Shown: positions 34,290-43,894 of the stretch, piece by piece
Layout of the letters: each line of letters starts with the position of its first letter
How positions within the stretch are numbered: the stretch's first letter is position 1
Assembly (NCBI GenBank): GCA_037349105.1
Contig: JAYJMM010000071.1
Span: 186,001-250,000, forward strand
Source: Limnomonas spitsbergensis
Lineage: Eukaryota > Chlorophyta > Chlorophyceae > Chlamydomonadales
DNA: 64,000 nt
Direction of reading: 5' to 3'
Translations under genes and position numbers: made by a program
Notes under the pieces: generated by a model
The model's database searches: none
Told to the model about the DNA's origin: nothing
What the model saw: the letters and a program-made list of their open reading frames with translations, nothing else

Positions 34290-35630
34290 TGAGGATGGTG
34301 GTTATAACGCTGCATATAGGGATGGCTTCTCACATGCACCGTAGATGCGCCTTGCCTTCCTTGCCATATTGATGTTTCCGATGGGTGCGGGGAGTGTGTG
34401 CGGGAATTGTAAAATAACTATCGTCGGTATGAGAACGTCGATTTTGACTCAAAAGCGTCGTTTCCCCCCAAAAATCGCGCTCTGCGGGCAGCATTGGATG
34501 ATTGTTTTTACCATGCGGGTAGCTTGGGATTAAATACATGTTGGGGGGTGCGGGAAGGCAAGTCAAAATTACGGTATATCTCATTCAGGAGGCAGAGCGT
34601 ATTGTTGGGAGATGTCAATGCAAGCCATGGGTTGTGCAGCTAGAATAATCTGTCGGCGGATACCCACATGCGCAAAGTAACAAAGTAACGCCGGGTGAAA
34701 GAGCCATAAACCTTGATCTGTCCTCTGCAACTCACCCCCGTGGACACTTCCAAAAGTAGTAGCCGTCCAATCATAACACACATAACTATACTGTATCCTA
34801 CATGGCTAACAACGGTCTCAAATGGTCAGTGGACATCAGCGCACAGCCTGGCCCATTCTTGCTTTCAAGAGGAGTTAAGCAGCAGCGGCTGATTTCAAAA
34901 TTTATAATACAAAAGTGCAATTGCTACTAGTAGTCAAACGTGTTATAACATTTCAGAGGCTGATTTCGGAGCCACTTGCTCTCTCCTACACCGTAAAAAC
35001 CCTGAAAACCTGAACCATTACCCCTACAACTCTGAAGCGCTTAACCCTAAGCCCCAAACCTAAACCACAAATTATCAGGTGCAGCACAAGGGCATTCAAT
35101 GGATTATATTCAGTGGACCACCCCCATCTTAAACCCTTCAAAACAGTAATCCACATGCTGCCCATGTGGTGGGCCTCATAATGAGCTTCCTGGACCTTAA
35201 ATCGGCAAGCCAGAGGCTAACCCTGCCTGATTTTTGACGTCTCATGAACGGCATGTACATATCAATGAGTGCACTCCAGAACTTGCCTTACTTTTTCTTC
35301 GGCCCACGGGGAAAGAAGTTGGATGGTCAAAATACTGGTTTTAGGAGGGGGGGCGGCCATGATTGGTTTTCATGATTTGTATCTTTTTTCTTCCATCAAA
35401 ATTACAACGGAACGGTATCGGTAGATCCCCTTGATGCAAGCATGTCGCGGTGCAAAGCTGCGCAAGGCTTAGGACTACCGGGGAAGTTAAAAGGGTCTCC
35501 GGAATGACGTTTTCCGCCGGGAAGTTTTTTTTTTGGGATCCAATACCGATCGGGGATCTGATTTCGGAGTTTTAGACGGCATTTGTTTTCAGACTTTTTA
35601 GATTTTTCTTCAAAAATAACGCATTGTTTC
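34290..35630. other. No gene seen; degenerate telomere-like stretch
   Basis: Bases 34,984-35,065 contain degenerate AACCCTGAAAACCTGAACC and CTTAACCCTAAGCCCC. The rest has only short random ORFs. Confidence 0.4.
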
Positions 35631-35985
35631 TCAGTTTGGATCCTCGATAAAAGGCTCCTCCCCCTCCAGCTCTTCGACAGATACTACTGTAGTGGCCTTA
35701 AGAAAGTGAAGGCGAGGCAAACGGTCCTCCTCGTCAGAAGCCACAGGGGGTACCTCGGGGGGACACCAAAGTTGCTTCTGGCCGCTCGGGCTCCTCATCC
35801 ACCACGTCGATGCCACTGGCCAAATGAATGCCAAGCAACCGGGCACGGTCATAAAATTTAATTTCTTTGTGCAAATTTAAAAGCCTAGGGGCTGCTTGCC
35901 CAATCTGGCGAATCTGTAATATAGCTCTTTCTATGTAAGTCATAAAGCTGGTTGAGGAAGGAGGTCCCTCAGCTCCCAGCTGCAA
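35631..35985 (-). pseudogene. Decayed coding segment, function unknown
   Basis: The minus frame from 35,985 reads TYIERAILQIRQIGQ, RLLNLHKEIKFYDRARLLG and DVVDEEPERPEATLV. A frame change in the CCCCCC run near 35,755 then leads into ASDEEDRLPRLHFLK and VEELEGEEPFIEDPN, with a stop at 35,631. Both halves are charged and protein-like, consistent with one ancestral ORF broken by a single indel. No family recognised. Confidence 0.35.
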
Positions 35986-36561
35986 GAAGTATGTGCCTCT
36001 TCAACGGCCCTCGTCGTTTCCCTCCACGCAGAAGTTTCCGAGCTCAGACGTTGCATGGCTAGCCTCATGGAGTCACTTCAACAGCTGCAGCAGCAGCCCT
36101 CAGCAGCCGCGGCGCGGTCGCCGCCGCCGCCGCCCCCCGCCAAAGACTCATCCACGACGGCGACCAAAAGAGCCGTCGATGCCACTCCGGCTCAGCCCTT
36201 GGCAGGGCCTCCGTGGCTCCGTGGCGACGACCTGGCCTCATGCCTCTCGTCGTTGCTCAGCGAGCGCCTCGACACGGGCGTGAGTGTCCTGGACGCTTTC
36301 CCGCTTCACAAGACCTCCTAAGCCGGCGGGTGCCTCCGGTTCTCTGTCCGGGTGGAACGCCTGCCGATGGCGCAGGCCATCGTCCGCAGCCGTTACCGGC
36401 TGAAGGGCGCCCAGCTGGCGGTCTTTGACAGCCTGAGCTCAGAGGAGCTCGCCGTCCGCCTTGGCCACCGGGCCCTGTTTCACCGTGCAAAGCTGACCAT
36501 TACGACCCTGACGGCGGACGGCGCCCCCCGCCGTCGCTTCACCATCCACGGCGAGGCTTAA
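35956..36561 (+). pseudogene. L1-type ORF1-like protein with one in-frame stop
   Basis: One frame stays open from about 35,956 to the TAA at 36,561 except for a single TAA at 36,319. It encodes a predicted coiled coil (AEVSELRRCMASLMESLQQL), a Pro/Ala-rich linker, then LDAFPLHKTS. After the stop it continues AQAIVRSRYRLKG, VFDSLSSEELAVRL and HRALFHRAKLTI. A coiled coil followed by a basic RNA-binding-like tail resembles LINE ORF1 proteins, but I claim only resemblance. It is also possible that this is a host exon beginning at an acceptor near 35,970. Strong GC skew sets it apart from the AT-rich neighbours. No matching RT ORF follows. Confidence 0.4.
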
Positions 36562-36631
36562 TAGGCCTTGCTTTCGCCGGCGATCAAGGCCTATCGGAAC
36601 TGTTAGTGTTGGGTTGTTCTTGTTTGCTGCC

Positions 36632-37080
36632 TACCGTAAAACGCCTTAGACTCCGCGCACCCCGAAAAAAACAATTATTTAATTAGTCCGCGCACCCCAA
36701 AAAGAATTTAATTTTAGTTCGCGCAACGACGAAATTTTAATTTAATTTAACGCCGCGCAGCACAGAATTTAATTGCACATCGCGCATCACTGAAATAATT
36801 TAAATTTTAGTCCGCGCAGCACTTTCAGCCTGTACCGGAAAGCTCAGTTAAACTTCGTTTGATGCTAGCACCCGCCTGCTAGCAACGATACCGTAATCGT
36901 CACCCTCCTCCCCCGCCGGTTTCTGGCCTCAGGGAACGTGTGGTTATTTAAACGTGGGGGGCTCAGTGGTACAATGGGTTTTAGCAGTCCAACCTGAGGT
37001 CTGCGATTCGAATCCTGTCAATGTTCATTTATCGCTCATAGAAATGCTACCTATGAGTACCGGTAGTGCTCATCTGAGTC
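36632..37080 (+). mobile_element. Half of a TACCGTA-family element with tRNA-like segment
   Basis: It begins TACCGTAAAACGCCTTAGACTCCGCGC and matches 1,407-1,800 through the CGCGCAGC shoulders, the CTTCGTTTG motif, and a tRNA-like stretch with B box GCGATTCGAATCC at 37,003-37,015. The far inverted end is missing. Sequence then passes into the truncated LTR near 37,087, so this copy inserted in, or was joined to, the 3' LTR of the non-autonomous element. Confidence 0.65.
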
Positions 37081-37086
37081 AACAGT

Positions 37087-37189
37087 AGTATAACTGGCTA
37101 CTGTAAGGTTCGGCCCTAGCAGGAAGTCTCTCTGCCTAGGGGTAATGTCTGGGTGTCCCTGTCTTGTGGGTACCGCCCCTACTACTTCA
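37087..37189 (-). repeat. Truncated 3' LTR and adjoining polypurine tract
   Basis: The part reading TGGGTACCGCCCCTACTACTTCA ends at 37,189 and matches the same end of the LTRs at 52,327 and 51,463. The rest of the 228-bp LTR is replaced by the TIR-element half. Immediately outside, CTCGCCCCCCGCTCCTCAG (37,190-37,208) is a polypurine tract on the minus strand, correctly placed to prime plus-strand synthesis. Confidence 0.62.
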
Positions 37190-38475
37190 CTCGCCCCCCG
37201 CTCCTCAGCGTTAAGCCTAAAGGGCATGCGCTGGGAGCCGGAAAAAGGGGTCGGTACTGAAAGAAATAAACTTCTGGCAATATGTACACCTCAGAAGATC
37301 AAAATATCAAAGCAAATCTGCCTGGTTCAGTGCGTCCCCCGCATCTGCCTGGTTCAGGCTATATACACACATCAGCCTGGTTCAGGCTGTTTTCAAAGCA
37401 AAATCTGTACGCCCAGAACTTGTCAGTTCCCTAACACTGAAGCCTCCTAAACATCTGACTGCAATCCAGCCAGTCGGTAAAAAAAATCCCCTGAAGAAAA
37501 TCCACTGCAGGAAATGTGCTGCAGGACATCCACACAAGGAAATTCATCAAAGAAAAAATTCACTGAAACCCGTGGCGGAACCTAGGTCCACCCACGGTTC
37601 TGCACACTTGACAAAGGCCTCTGGGACCCTGATCTCTCTCCGGCCTGATCGGGGCACACAGAATCCGGTACCGTCACCAGTGTCATGCTTGGTTGCAGGC
37701 AATAAAGGGTCAGAACCCATCAGAAACCCTCAGCAACCATCAGAAAGCATCAGAAACCATCAGAAATCATCAGAAACCCTCAGAAATCAGAATCTTTAAA
37801 CTTCTGGAAAATATGTACGTAGAAGCTCAAATCGTCTTAGCAAATCTGCCTGGTTCAGGCCTTCTTCAATCAGAATTAAAAAAATCCACCGAGTCTCAGC
37901 TGAAGCGCAATGCGCAGAATCCTACAAATCCAGGCTGTTCAGCCCACTACTGGCTAGCAAACAGAGAAATTTTCAAAGTTATCAGGTCAAGCTAAGAACA
38001 ACCGCTGCTCTCGCCCCACTGCGCCATAGCCGCCTGGTCTTCAATGGCCACAGGAAATGTGCGCCGTAGCAGCGTGATCCGCCCCCTGCTGTGTTATCAT
38101 CGCCCGAGTTGACTAATTCTCCTCGCTCATCATCTTCATAACATATGTACTACCGTAGCCTTGCTGCTACGGTGTTTGAGAAACAAATTTTCACTATGTT
38201 GCTGCGATAGCTTTAACTCCAATCCTGCATCTTCCGTCTTCGGTCCGCTGGCTGCCGGCCCACTGCCTGCCGGGTACTAGGACAAGCCGCGCTGCGTCTG
38301 CATTTTCTGCTCTGTAGGCGCCTGCCCGCTCCTAGCCAGTTACGGCGCGGGTAGCGTCACGTGCTCAGCGGCCTTGCCGCTCTGGGCTCGGCCTTCCCTG
38401 AGTATCAGGTGTCGATAAACCCCGCAAGGGCTGACTCCTCCTCTTTGTTGGAAGCCTAGCGCCACCTTGGCCCAT
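37190..38475 (-). other. 3' untranslated region shared with the autonomous element
   Basis: The 37,800-38,460 part is closely similar to 52,410-53,035, including CTGAAGCGCAATGCGCAGAA, CCACTGCGCCATAGCCGCC and CTTCCGTCTTCGGTCCGC. A CAGAAACCATCAG microrepeat (37,730-37,795) and an extra CCTGGTTCAGGC block (37,318-37,390) are specific to this copy. Shared 3' UTRs may be where the reverse transcriptase recognises both RNAs. Confidence 0.65.
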
Positions 38476-38520
38476 TTATGGACCGCTCGCTGGGTGACAT
38501 TGGCTTCTCTTCATCCAAGG
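38456..38520 (-). pseudogene. Remnant of the polyprotein C-terminus in the non-autonomous element
   Basis: A minus-strand frame reads EANVTQRAVHKWAKVA, matching [16 protein letters not shown] near the end of the large polyprotein (about 53,090-53,145). It is out of frame with the 993-codon ORF, which stops within it at 38,476. This marks the junction where the internal region was replaced. Confidence 0.65.
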
Positions 38521-41457
38521 AATATCTTTCTCCAAAAAGTCTCTTCCTCCAAGAAGCCTCTCGCGCCTCCTCCTCCTCATCCGCCTCTTCCTCCTCTTCC
38601 ATCTCATTCTCCTCTTCTGCCTCTTCTGCCTCTTCTGACGCATGGCATTGCGGATGTCCATCGGCTGCTGACGGGCACCTGTTGCGCAATTCTCCCAGAT
38701 CCTGGCCAGCTCCACATCTGCAGGCACCGCAGCATGGATTGCTACCAGGCACACATTCCTGCTGCTGCTGTCGTCCACGTGTGCTGGCACCGGAGATCTG
38801 CTGCTCCTAGCTGCTTCCACGTCACTGTCAGCTGCCTTGCCTGCCATTGCCTGGCTGGACTTGCTGCAGCCGTCAGGGCCCAGACTCAGGCTAGGGCTGG
38901 CTTGACCCATCGGCCTGCACGGCTCTGCTGAGCGGAAGCCCTCCTGCCTGGGCAATCTGGGCATGCACTCCTGGTGCTGCGGCGGCTGTGCCTCTTTTTT
39001 CGCCTCATGGCTGGCCTGCTCAGCCCCTGGCCCCCCGGGTACTGCCACGTGCCATGTAACCATGGCTGTCTGCTGCAGCTGCTGCTCTTCCTCTTCCTCA
39101 CCTGTAGGCAGCCGCGCCTGTAGGTTCTGTTTGGCATGTTCCAAGCGATGCTTCACTATCCTCAGCTGTCTGGTCATCCTCATCTTCACTGCTATTATTG
39201 GCTGCCTGGCCACCCACAGCTGCCTGGCCATTCCTTTGAGCTTCTGCCGGTACAAATTAACCTTTTCCCTCAGCATGGGTATGGAGATTCCCTGCTCCTC
39301 TGACCCCCCAGGATTCTCTGCCGCCTCCAGCTGTTTGCTGGCCTGCTGGGCCGCCCCTGGTTCTGATATTGGCACATGGACCCCTCCTGGAGCTGCTGCC
39401 ACTGGTGGTGTGACAGGCCCATCCTCTTCTGGCTGGTGCATCTGCACCAGCACCGGCGCCTGCCTGTGCTCGTGGTCCTCAACCTCACTTGGGCCAACTG
39501 GTTCCTCAGCCACCTTTTGGTTCAGCTTCTGCTCCCACGGATGCAGTTGGTCCGGCTCGCAGCCACCGGCCACCACAGGTGTCACATGGGCTGCCTCCCT
39601 TGACAAACACAAACGTGACGCCTGCACCTGCAGTTGGCCTGGCTCACAGCCACCGATCCCTACAGGTGTCACATGAATTGCCTCCCTCTGCAAACACGGT
39701 CGTGACGCATGCACCTGCAGTTGGCCTGGCTCACAGCCAGCGGCCGCCACAGGTGTCACATGGGCTGCCTCCCTCGGCAAACACAGCCGTGACGCATGCA
39801 CCTGCAGTTGACCTGGCTCACAGCCACCGATCCCTACAGGTGTCACAGGAACTGCCTCTCTCTGCAAACCCAGCCGTGACGCCTGCACCTGCAGTTGGCT
39901 TGGCTCGCAGCCACCGGCCACCACAGTTTTCACAGGAACTGCCTCCTTCTGCAAACCCAGCCGTGATGCATGCACCTGCAGTTGGTCTGGCTCACAGCCA
40001 CCGATCCCTACAGGTGTCACAGGAACTGCCTCCATCTGTAAACACAGCCGTGATGCCTGCACCTGCAGTTGGTCTGGCTCACAGCCACCGATCCCTACAG
40101 GTGTCACAGGAACTGCCTCCATCTGTAAACACAGCCGTGATGCCTGCACCTGCAGTTGGTCTGGCTCACAGCCACCGATCCCTACAGGTGTCACAGGAAC
40201 TGCCTCCATCTGTAAACACAGCCGTGATGCCTGCACCTGCAGTTGGTCTGGCTCACAGCCACCGATCCCTACAGGTGTCACAGGAACTGCCTCCATCTGC
40301 AAACACAGCCGTGACGCCTGCACCTGCAGTTGGCCTGGCTCACAGCCACCGGCCACCACAGTTTTCACAGGAACTGCCTCCTTCTGCAAACACAGCCGTG
40401 ATGCCTGCACCTGCAGTTGGTCTGGCTCACAGCCACCGATCCCTACAGGTGTCACAGGAACCGCCTCTCTCTGCAAACCCAGCCGTGACGCCTGCACCTG
40501 CAGTTGGTTTGGCTCGCAGCCACCGGTCACTGCAGGTGTCACAGGAACCGCCTCTCTCTGCAAACCCAGCCGTGACGCCTGCACCTGCAGTTGGCTTGGC
40601 TCGCAGCCACCGATCCCTACAGGTGTCACAGGAACCGCCTCTCTCTGCAAACCCAGCCGTGACGCCTGCACCTGCAGTTGGCTTGGCTCGCAGCCACCGA
40701 TCCCTACAGGTGTCACAGGAACCGCCTCTCTCTGCAAACCCAGCCGTGACGCCTGCACCTGCAGTTGGCTTGGCTCGCAGCCACCGGTCACTGCAGGTGT
40801 CACAGGAACCGCCTCTCTCTGCAAACCCAGCCGTGACGCCTGCACCTGCAGTTGGCTTGGCTCGCAGCCACCGGTCACTGGTTTGGGTGAAAAAGCATTC
40901 CCTATTGGAACACAGTTGATCAGGTGCAGCTGCTCGCTAGCTACCGGGCTATCCTGCCTGGGTGGGCCGGCACTCTCTGCCGTAATACAGTTGATCAGGT
41001 GCAGCTGCTCGCTAGCTACCAGGCTATCCTGCCTGGGTGGGCCGGCACTCTCTGCCGTAATACAGTTGATCAGGTGCCTGGGACTTGGCTCACTGTCACT
41101 GCTGAGGATATCAAACATGGACCAGCCGTTGGGGGACACCTGATTACCTGGCTGCTCCATACACCTGGTCAATGCCTCCAAGGGTGCGCGCTGCAGGGGC
41201 ACAGCCAGACTGCTTAACCCCGCCTGCTCTGCGTCACACACACTTTTCCACACTCCAGTGGCCCACTGCCCTAGCCTGTTCCACCCTATTGGCTGAGCCA
41301 GATCCTCCTTCCTTTTTACTGGGTGCCATTCCGCAGTGGCGGCTTTTGCTTCACCCACCGCCCGCAGATCTGCAGGTTTCCTGATCACCTGACTTCCACC
41401 ACGGGGCATCGTCCCGTTCTCCTTTTGAACGCACTGCGCAGCACTTGCCACTCTCAT
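38476..41457 (-). CDS. Repeat-rich 993-residue protein of the non-autonomous LTR element
   Basis: An uninterrupted ORF from Met at 41,457 to a stop at 38,476. Order: a basic N-terminal region of about 130 residues; two and a half copies of a 25-residue repeat (HLINCITAESAGPPRQDS); fifteen and a half copies of a 29-residue repeat (GGCEPSQLQVQASRLGLQ then a variable tail); a Pro/Gln-rich linker; a basic helical stretch (YRQKLKGMARQLWVARQP); and a strongly basic C-terminus (RRMRWKRRKRRMRR). There is no zinc knuckle, protease, RT or integrase. Each 29-residue unit keeps one cysteine and a QLQV core. The open frame across repeats whose units drift suggests selection or recent homogenisation. A structural or RNA-binding role is a guess from the basic tail. 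Confidence 0.6.
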   Translation of the reverse strand: MRVASAAQCVQKENGTMPRGGSQVIRKPADLRAVGEAKAATAEWHPVKRKEDLAQPIGWNRLGQWATGVWKSVCDAEQAGLSSLAVPLQRAPLEALTRCMEQPGNQVSPNGWSMFDILSSDSEPSPRHLINCITAESAGPPRQDSLVASEQLHLINCITAESAGPPRQDSPVASEQLHLINCVPIGNAFSPKPVTGGCEPSQLQVQASRLGLQREAVPVTPAVTGGCEPSQLQVQASRLGLQREAVPVTPVGIGGCEPSQLQVQASRLGLQREAVPVTPVGIGGCEPSQLQVQASRLGLQREAVPVTPAVTGGCEPNQLQVQASRLGLQREAVPVTPVGIGGCEPDQLQVQASRLCLQKEAVPVKTVVAGGCEPGQLQVQASRLCLQMEAVPVTPVGIGGCEPDQLQVQASRLCLQMEAVPVTPVGIGGCEPDQLQVQASRLCLQMEAVPVTPVGIGGCEPDQLQVQASRLCLQMEAVPVTPVGIGGCEPDQLQVHASRLGLQKEAVPVKTVVAGGCEPSQLQVQASRLGLQREAVPVTPVGIGGCEPGQLQVHASRLCLPREAAHVTPVAAAGCEPGQLQVHASRPCLQREAIHVTPVGIGGCEPGQLQVQASRLCLSREAAHVTPVVAGGCEPDQLHPWEQKLNQKVAEEPVGPSEVEDHEHRQAPVLVQMHQPEEDGPVTPPVAAAPGGVHVPISEPGAAQQASKQLEAAENPGGSEEQGISIPMLREKVNLYRQKLKGMARQLWVARQPIIAVKMRMTRQLRIVKHRLEHAKQNLQARLPTGEEEEEQQLQQTAMVTWHVAVPGGPGAEQASHEAKKEAQPPQHQECMPRLPRQEGFRSAEPCRPMGQASPSLSLGPDGCSKSSQAMAGKAADSDVEAARSSRSPVPAHVDDSSSRNVCLVAIHAAVPADVELARIWENCATGARQQPMDIRNAMRQKRQKRQKRRMRWKRRKRRMRRRRRERLLGGRDFLEKDIPWMKRSQCHPASGP
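39570..40878 (-). repeat. 87-bp in-frame tandem repeat, 15 units plus a partial
   Basis: Each unit encodes 29 residues beginning GGCEP or AGCEP. Subtypes differ in blocks: SRLGLQREAVPVTP versus SRLCLQMEAVPVTP versus KEAVPVKTVVA. Runs of identical subtypes (four consecutive MEAVPVTPVGI units) show local expansion. All units keep the frame. Confidence 0.9.
40915..41075 (-). repeat. 75-bp in-frame tandem repeat, two units plus a partial
   Basis: Two near-identical 75-bp units (plus-strand CAGTTGATCAGGTGCAGCTG start) encode LHLINCITAESAGPP and its twin. A partial third follows at the 29-residue repeat boundary. Confidence 0.85.
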
Positions 41458-41554
41458 CAGCCTCTTCTGCGTCGCGTATTCTGGCCCACTGCCTAGGTCT
41501 CTGCGTCCCTTTCTATTGGCTCATGGGATTAAGCTGGGTAGGCCTCGCCTTTCT

Positions 41555-41745
41555 GCTTTTCTGCTCACTAATTTTAATCTGGCGGAATCCTCCTTCGCCC
41601 TCTTTTCTGCTCGCTAATTTTAATCTGGCGGAATCCTCCTTCGCCCTTTTTTCTGCTTGCTAATTTCTAATCTGGCGGAATCCTCCTTCGCCCTTTTTTC
41701 TGCTTGCTGATTTTTAATCTGGCGGAATCCTCCTTCGCCCTTTTT
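41555..41745 (-). repeat. Four tandem copies of a roughly 47-bp leader repeat
   Basis: Units contain TAATCTGGCGGAATCCTCC then TTCGCCCT and TTTTCTGCT. They sit just upstream (minus sense) of the 993-codon ORF, in the leader of the non-autonomous element. Coding is not indicated. Confidence 0.85.
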
Positions 41746-42298
41746 AGTACTTCCCACCTTTGCTGGCTGGGCTGCTTCTAGATGGCACACGTCCCGCGTG
41801 GATGTCTCGCGTCCTACGCGGAGGTATCCTCTTGCGTAGTGTCCGTTCAGCTCTGCGGTCCTGCGGGGATCCTTTGGTACACCCACAAAATTTCAAACCT
41901 GGATGTTCTATCCACAAGTTCACTTCTGTCAATGATGAAAGATTGGATCCACCTGATCTCAATCTGCAGTCATACAGGTAATTATCTGCAGGATAAATCC
42001 CCAGCCAGTTCTTCAAGCCTCTCCTGGACTCAACACTAAGCTGCCACGCTCAATGCACAGGGAATCAAGCTGGGTTTATAACTCCACAACTGGATCTTCG
42101 AGCTTCTCCCCAAGGCTCTTCACAGCTGGAGTTTGCAAGATCTAACTTGGCGCGAAAAGCCCAAGCAGAATGCAGCGACAGATAGAGGTGCTTTTTCAAG
42201 CTGTCCAAGGCGAACAATTCAAAAAAATATTCCAGGTCAGACAAGCTTAGCTTCCCTCAACGAGGAACTCGTTGGCAAGCAGCTGATCAGGCTGCAAT

Positions 42299-42773
42299 AC
42301 CACTTTTGTCCCTTTTGAAGGACACTGAGAGCGGGGATGCTCGGGGTTGCGAAGGAACGGCGACGGAAGTGACTTTGTCCGTGGGTTTTGTCGCCGGGCG
42401 GACTCAGCTGGAAGCTGGTACGCCGAGAGCTCCTGGTCGGCTTTGCGCCTCCTGGTCTATTTAGGTGAATATCTGCTTGGGACTGCTTGCCTGATTAGTC
42501 GTCTCCGATGGACGAGTAGTCAGGGATCGGCACCGTAGGTCGCGTGCTCTTCAGGGCGAGCACCGTAGATGGCGTCGGCTGGGGATGTCCAGTGATATGG
42601 ATGGGGCTCGCTTGTCACTTGCTTATGCTATCACCACTTTCCGTGGTGCTAGACTTGACTGAAGTGTAAGGTACTGACTTAGTGGCGAGCAAGGGCTACT
42701 AGTATCCGTGAGAGCTAGGCCTATACTCTTTACACCAGAGGCCTGTCCTTCAAAAGGGACAAAAGTAGTAGAT
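42299..42773. repeat. Inverted pair of about 24 bp flanking 420 bp of the leader
   Basis: CTTTTGTCCCTTTTGAAGGAC at 42,303-42,323 is the inverse of GTCCTTCAAAAGGGACAAAAG at 42,748-42,768. The autonomous leader has only one arm (51,874-51,892, GTCCTTTAGAAAGGGAC). The arms could bring the 5' leader into a long stem or mark a nested small insertion. Confidence 0.6.
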
Positions 42774-42964
42774 TAGGCAATTGCCGGGATACAGGGACCC
42801 GGCAGGCCCAATTCAGAGTACAGATTATGCTAAATCACCCTGCGTAAGCGGGTTTCTAGGTCTCAGTTCAAATCCGGAGACTCCGCAGATAAGCTGCGGA
42901 GGCTCCGCGGCCGCTAACTGCGGCCTAAACGGTTCTGTCACGTATACGGTAATATACTGTGACA
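42761..42964 (-). promoter_or_regulatory. Conserved hairpin-rich 5' leader of the non-autonomous element
   Basis: This 200-bp block matches 51,896-52,097. It keeps three stem-loops: GCCGGG...CCCGGC (42,783-42,804), CTCCGCAG-ATAAG-CTGCGGAG (42,881-42,901) and GGCCGC...GCGGCC near 42,910-42,926. Near the end lies a TGTCACG...TGTGACA dyad. Conservation between otherwise unrelated elements suggests cis-acting RNA signals such as packaging, dimerisation or priming, which is inference. Confidence 0.5.
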
Positions 42965-43124
42965 CGTGCTCCGTTCTATACCGAATCATGACTCCCTTCT
43001 GACACACATCAGATACTGCAAAGTTTGCAGAAGTAGAGAGAAAGGATGAAAACGCAAGTGTGAACCGTGTGGGATATAGGATACTTTGTGCGTAGCTTTC
43101 GAAGTTTCGATTCCTATTGGAGTT

Positions 43125-43432
43125 TTTGATGAGCAGTATTCATTTTCTATGTCTCAGCTGCATGTCAGCTACACTTCGGCCAGAGGCCCCAGAAGTGGTC
43201 AGCCATGCTGCTTGGGCTGCCGGCCGTAGGCCGGTCCAGCTTTGGTCTCAATGGGGCCTTTGGCGGCCGCGGGGTGGCCTGCCAATGGTGGCCTCTTAGC
43301 CGAGAAATAAACCCTTCTAGTTAGCCCAGAGCAGCCTGGCCCATGCGAAGCTGCAACACACAGGGTCAGTATGCACTGCGCATGGCCGCATGTCGAAGGC
43401 ATGGGCCTCCCCCCTTCCCTTTCGTGTTGCAG
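43125..43432 (+). repeat. Dispersed repeat copy related to 33,730-33,905
   Basis: CAGCTACACTTCGGCC, AGAGGCCCCAGAAG, CTTGGGCTGCCGGCCG and GGCCGGTCCAGCTTTGG follow the same order as 33,735-33,835. Homology fades after GGCCTGCCAATGG at about 43,290. Nothing else is recognised before the exon-like piece at 43,433. Confidence 0.5.
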
Positions 43433-43602
43433 GGTGCTGAAGATGTAGGGCGCGCGAGACAATGCCGTGGCTGCGCCACCCAGCCCTACGATCGATGACA
43501 AGTTCGCCATGAAGAACTGTGAGGAGCTGTGCGCTTAGCTCAAGGACCTGGACGATGAGAAGAAGGCACTGTTGGCCGCGAGGGTCTCCGGCTCAGAGAT
43601 GG
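43433..43602 (+). pseudogene. Exon-like segment with two in-frame stops
   Basis: It is flanked by an acceptor-like TTTCGTGTTGCAG and a donor-like GTAAGG. One frame reads ARDNAVAAPPSPTIDDKFAM, KNCEELCA, stop, LKDLDDEKKALLAARVSGSE. A second stop lies near the start. Protein-like composition with intact splice signals and two stops suggests a decayed exon, or an exon-shaped part of a mobile element. No family recognised. Confidence 0.35.
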
Positions 43603-43894
43603 GTAAGGTCCATGGCTTGTCTTCACTCCCACCCCATCTGGTGTCCGCCGATATCGGCGGCGCATCGTCTGCATGCAGCACAGCGGCGGCGGCATAGCGT
43701 CTACCAGCCTACCAAGCCTTCAAAGCTGGGTACAGCAGCTCGGCACTAGTTCAAGCCCCAAACCTAACCTTGCCTCTAGGCCCAGGCCTTGAAGGGGAAG
43801 GCGTTGTTTGGGTTGGGGTCGATTGTGTGGCGTATGGACCACGTCATGTGTGTAACCGTGCATAACTGCACAACTGTACTACCTGTTATGGGGT

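Larger units (their letters stand above)
37087..42964 (-). mobile_element. Non-autonomous LTR retrotransposon related to the methyltransferase element
   Basis: Read on the minus strand it has a hairpin-rich leader (42,761-42,964), about 1.3 kb of further leader, a 993-codon ORF, a 3' UTR (37,800-38,460), a purine tract and a truncated LTR. The leader, 3' UTR, purine tract and LTR match 51,464-53,035, which belong to the large polyprotein element. A short remnant of that polyprotein's C-terminus persists at 38,456-38,520. RT, RNase H, integrase and methyltransferase are all absent. It would need enzymes in trans from the autonomous relative. The right end stops within two bases of where the 5' LTR should begin. 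Confidence 0.78.

Noticed and set aside
39489..40919. Plus-strand 476-codon ORF opposite the repeat protein
   Set aside because: It is the antisense shadow of the 87-bp repeat. The minus-strand ORF is longer, continues beyond the repeat on both sides and fits the element's orientation.
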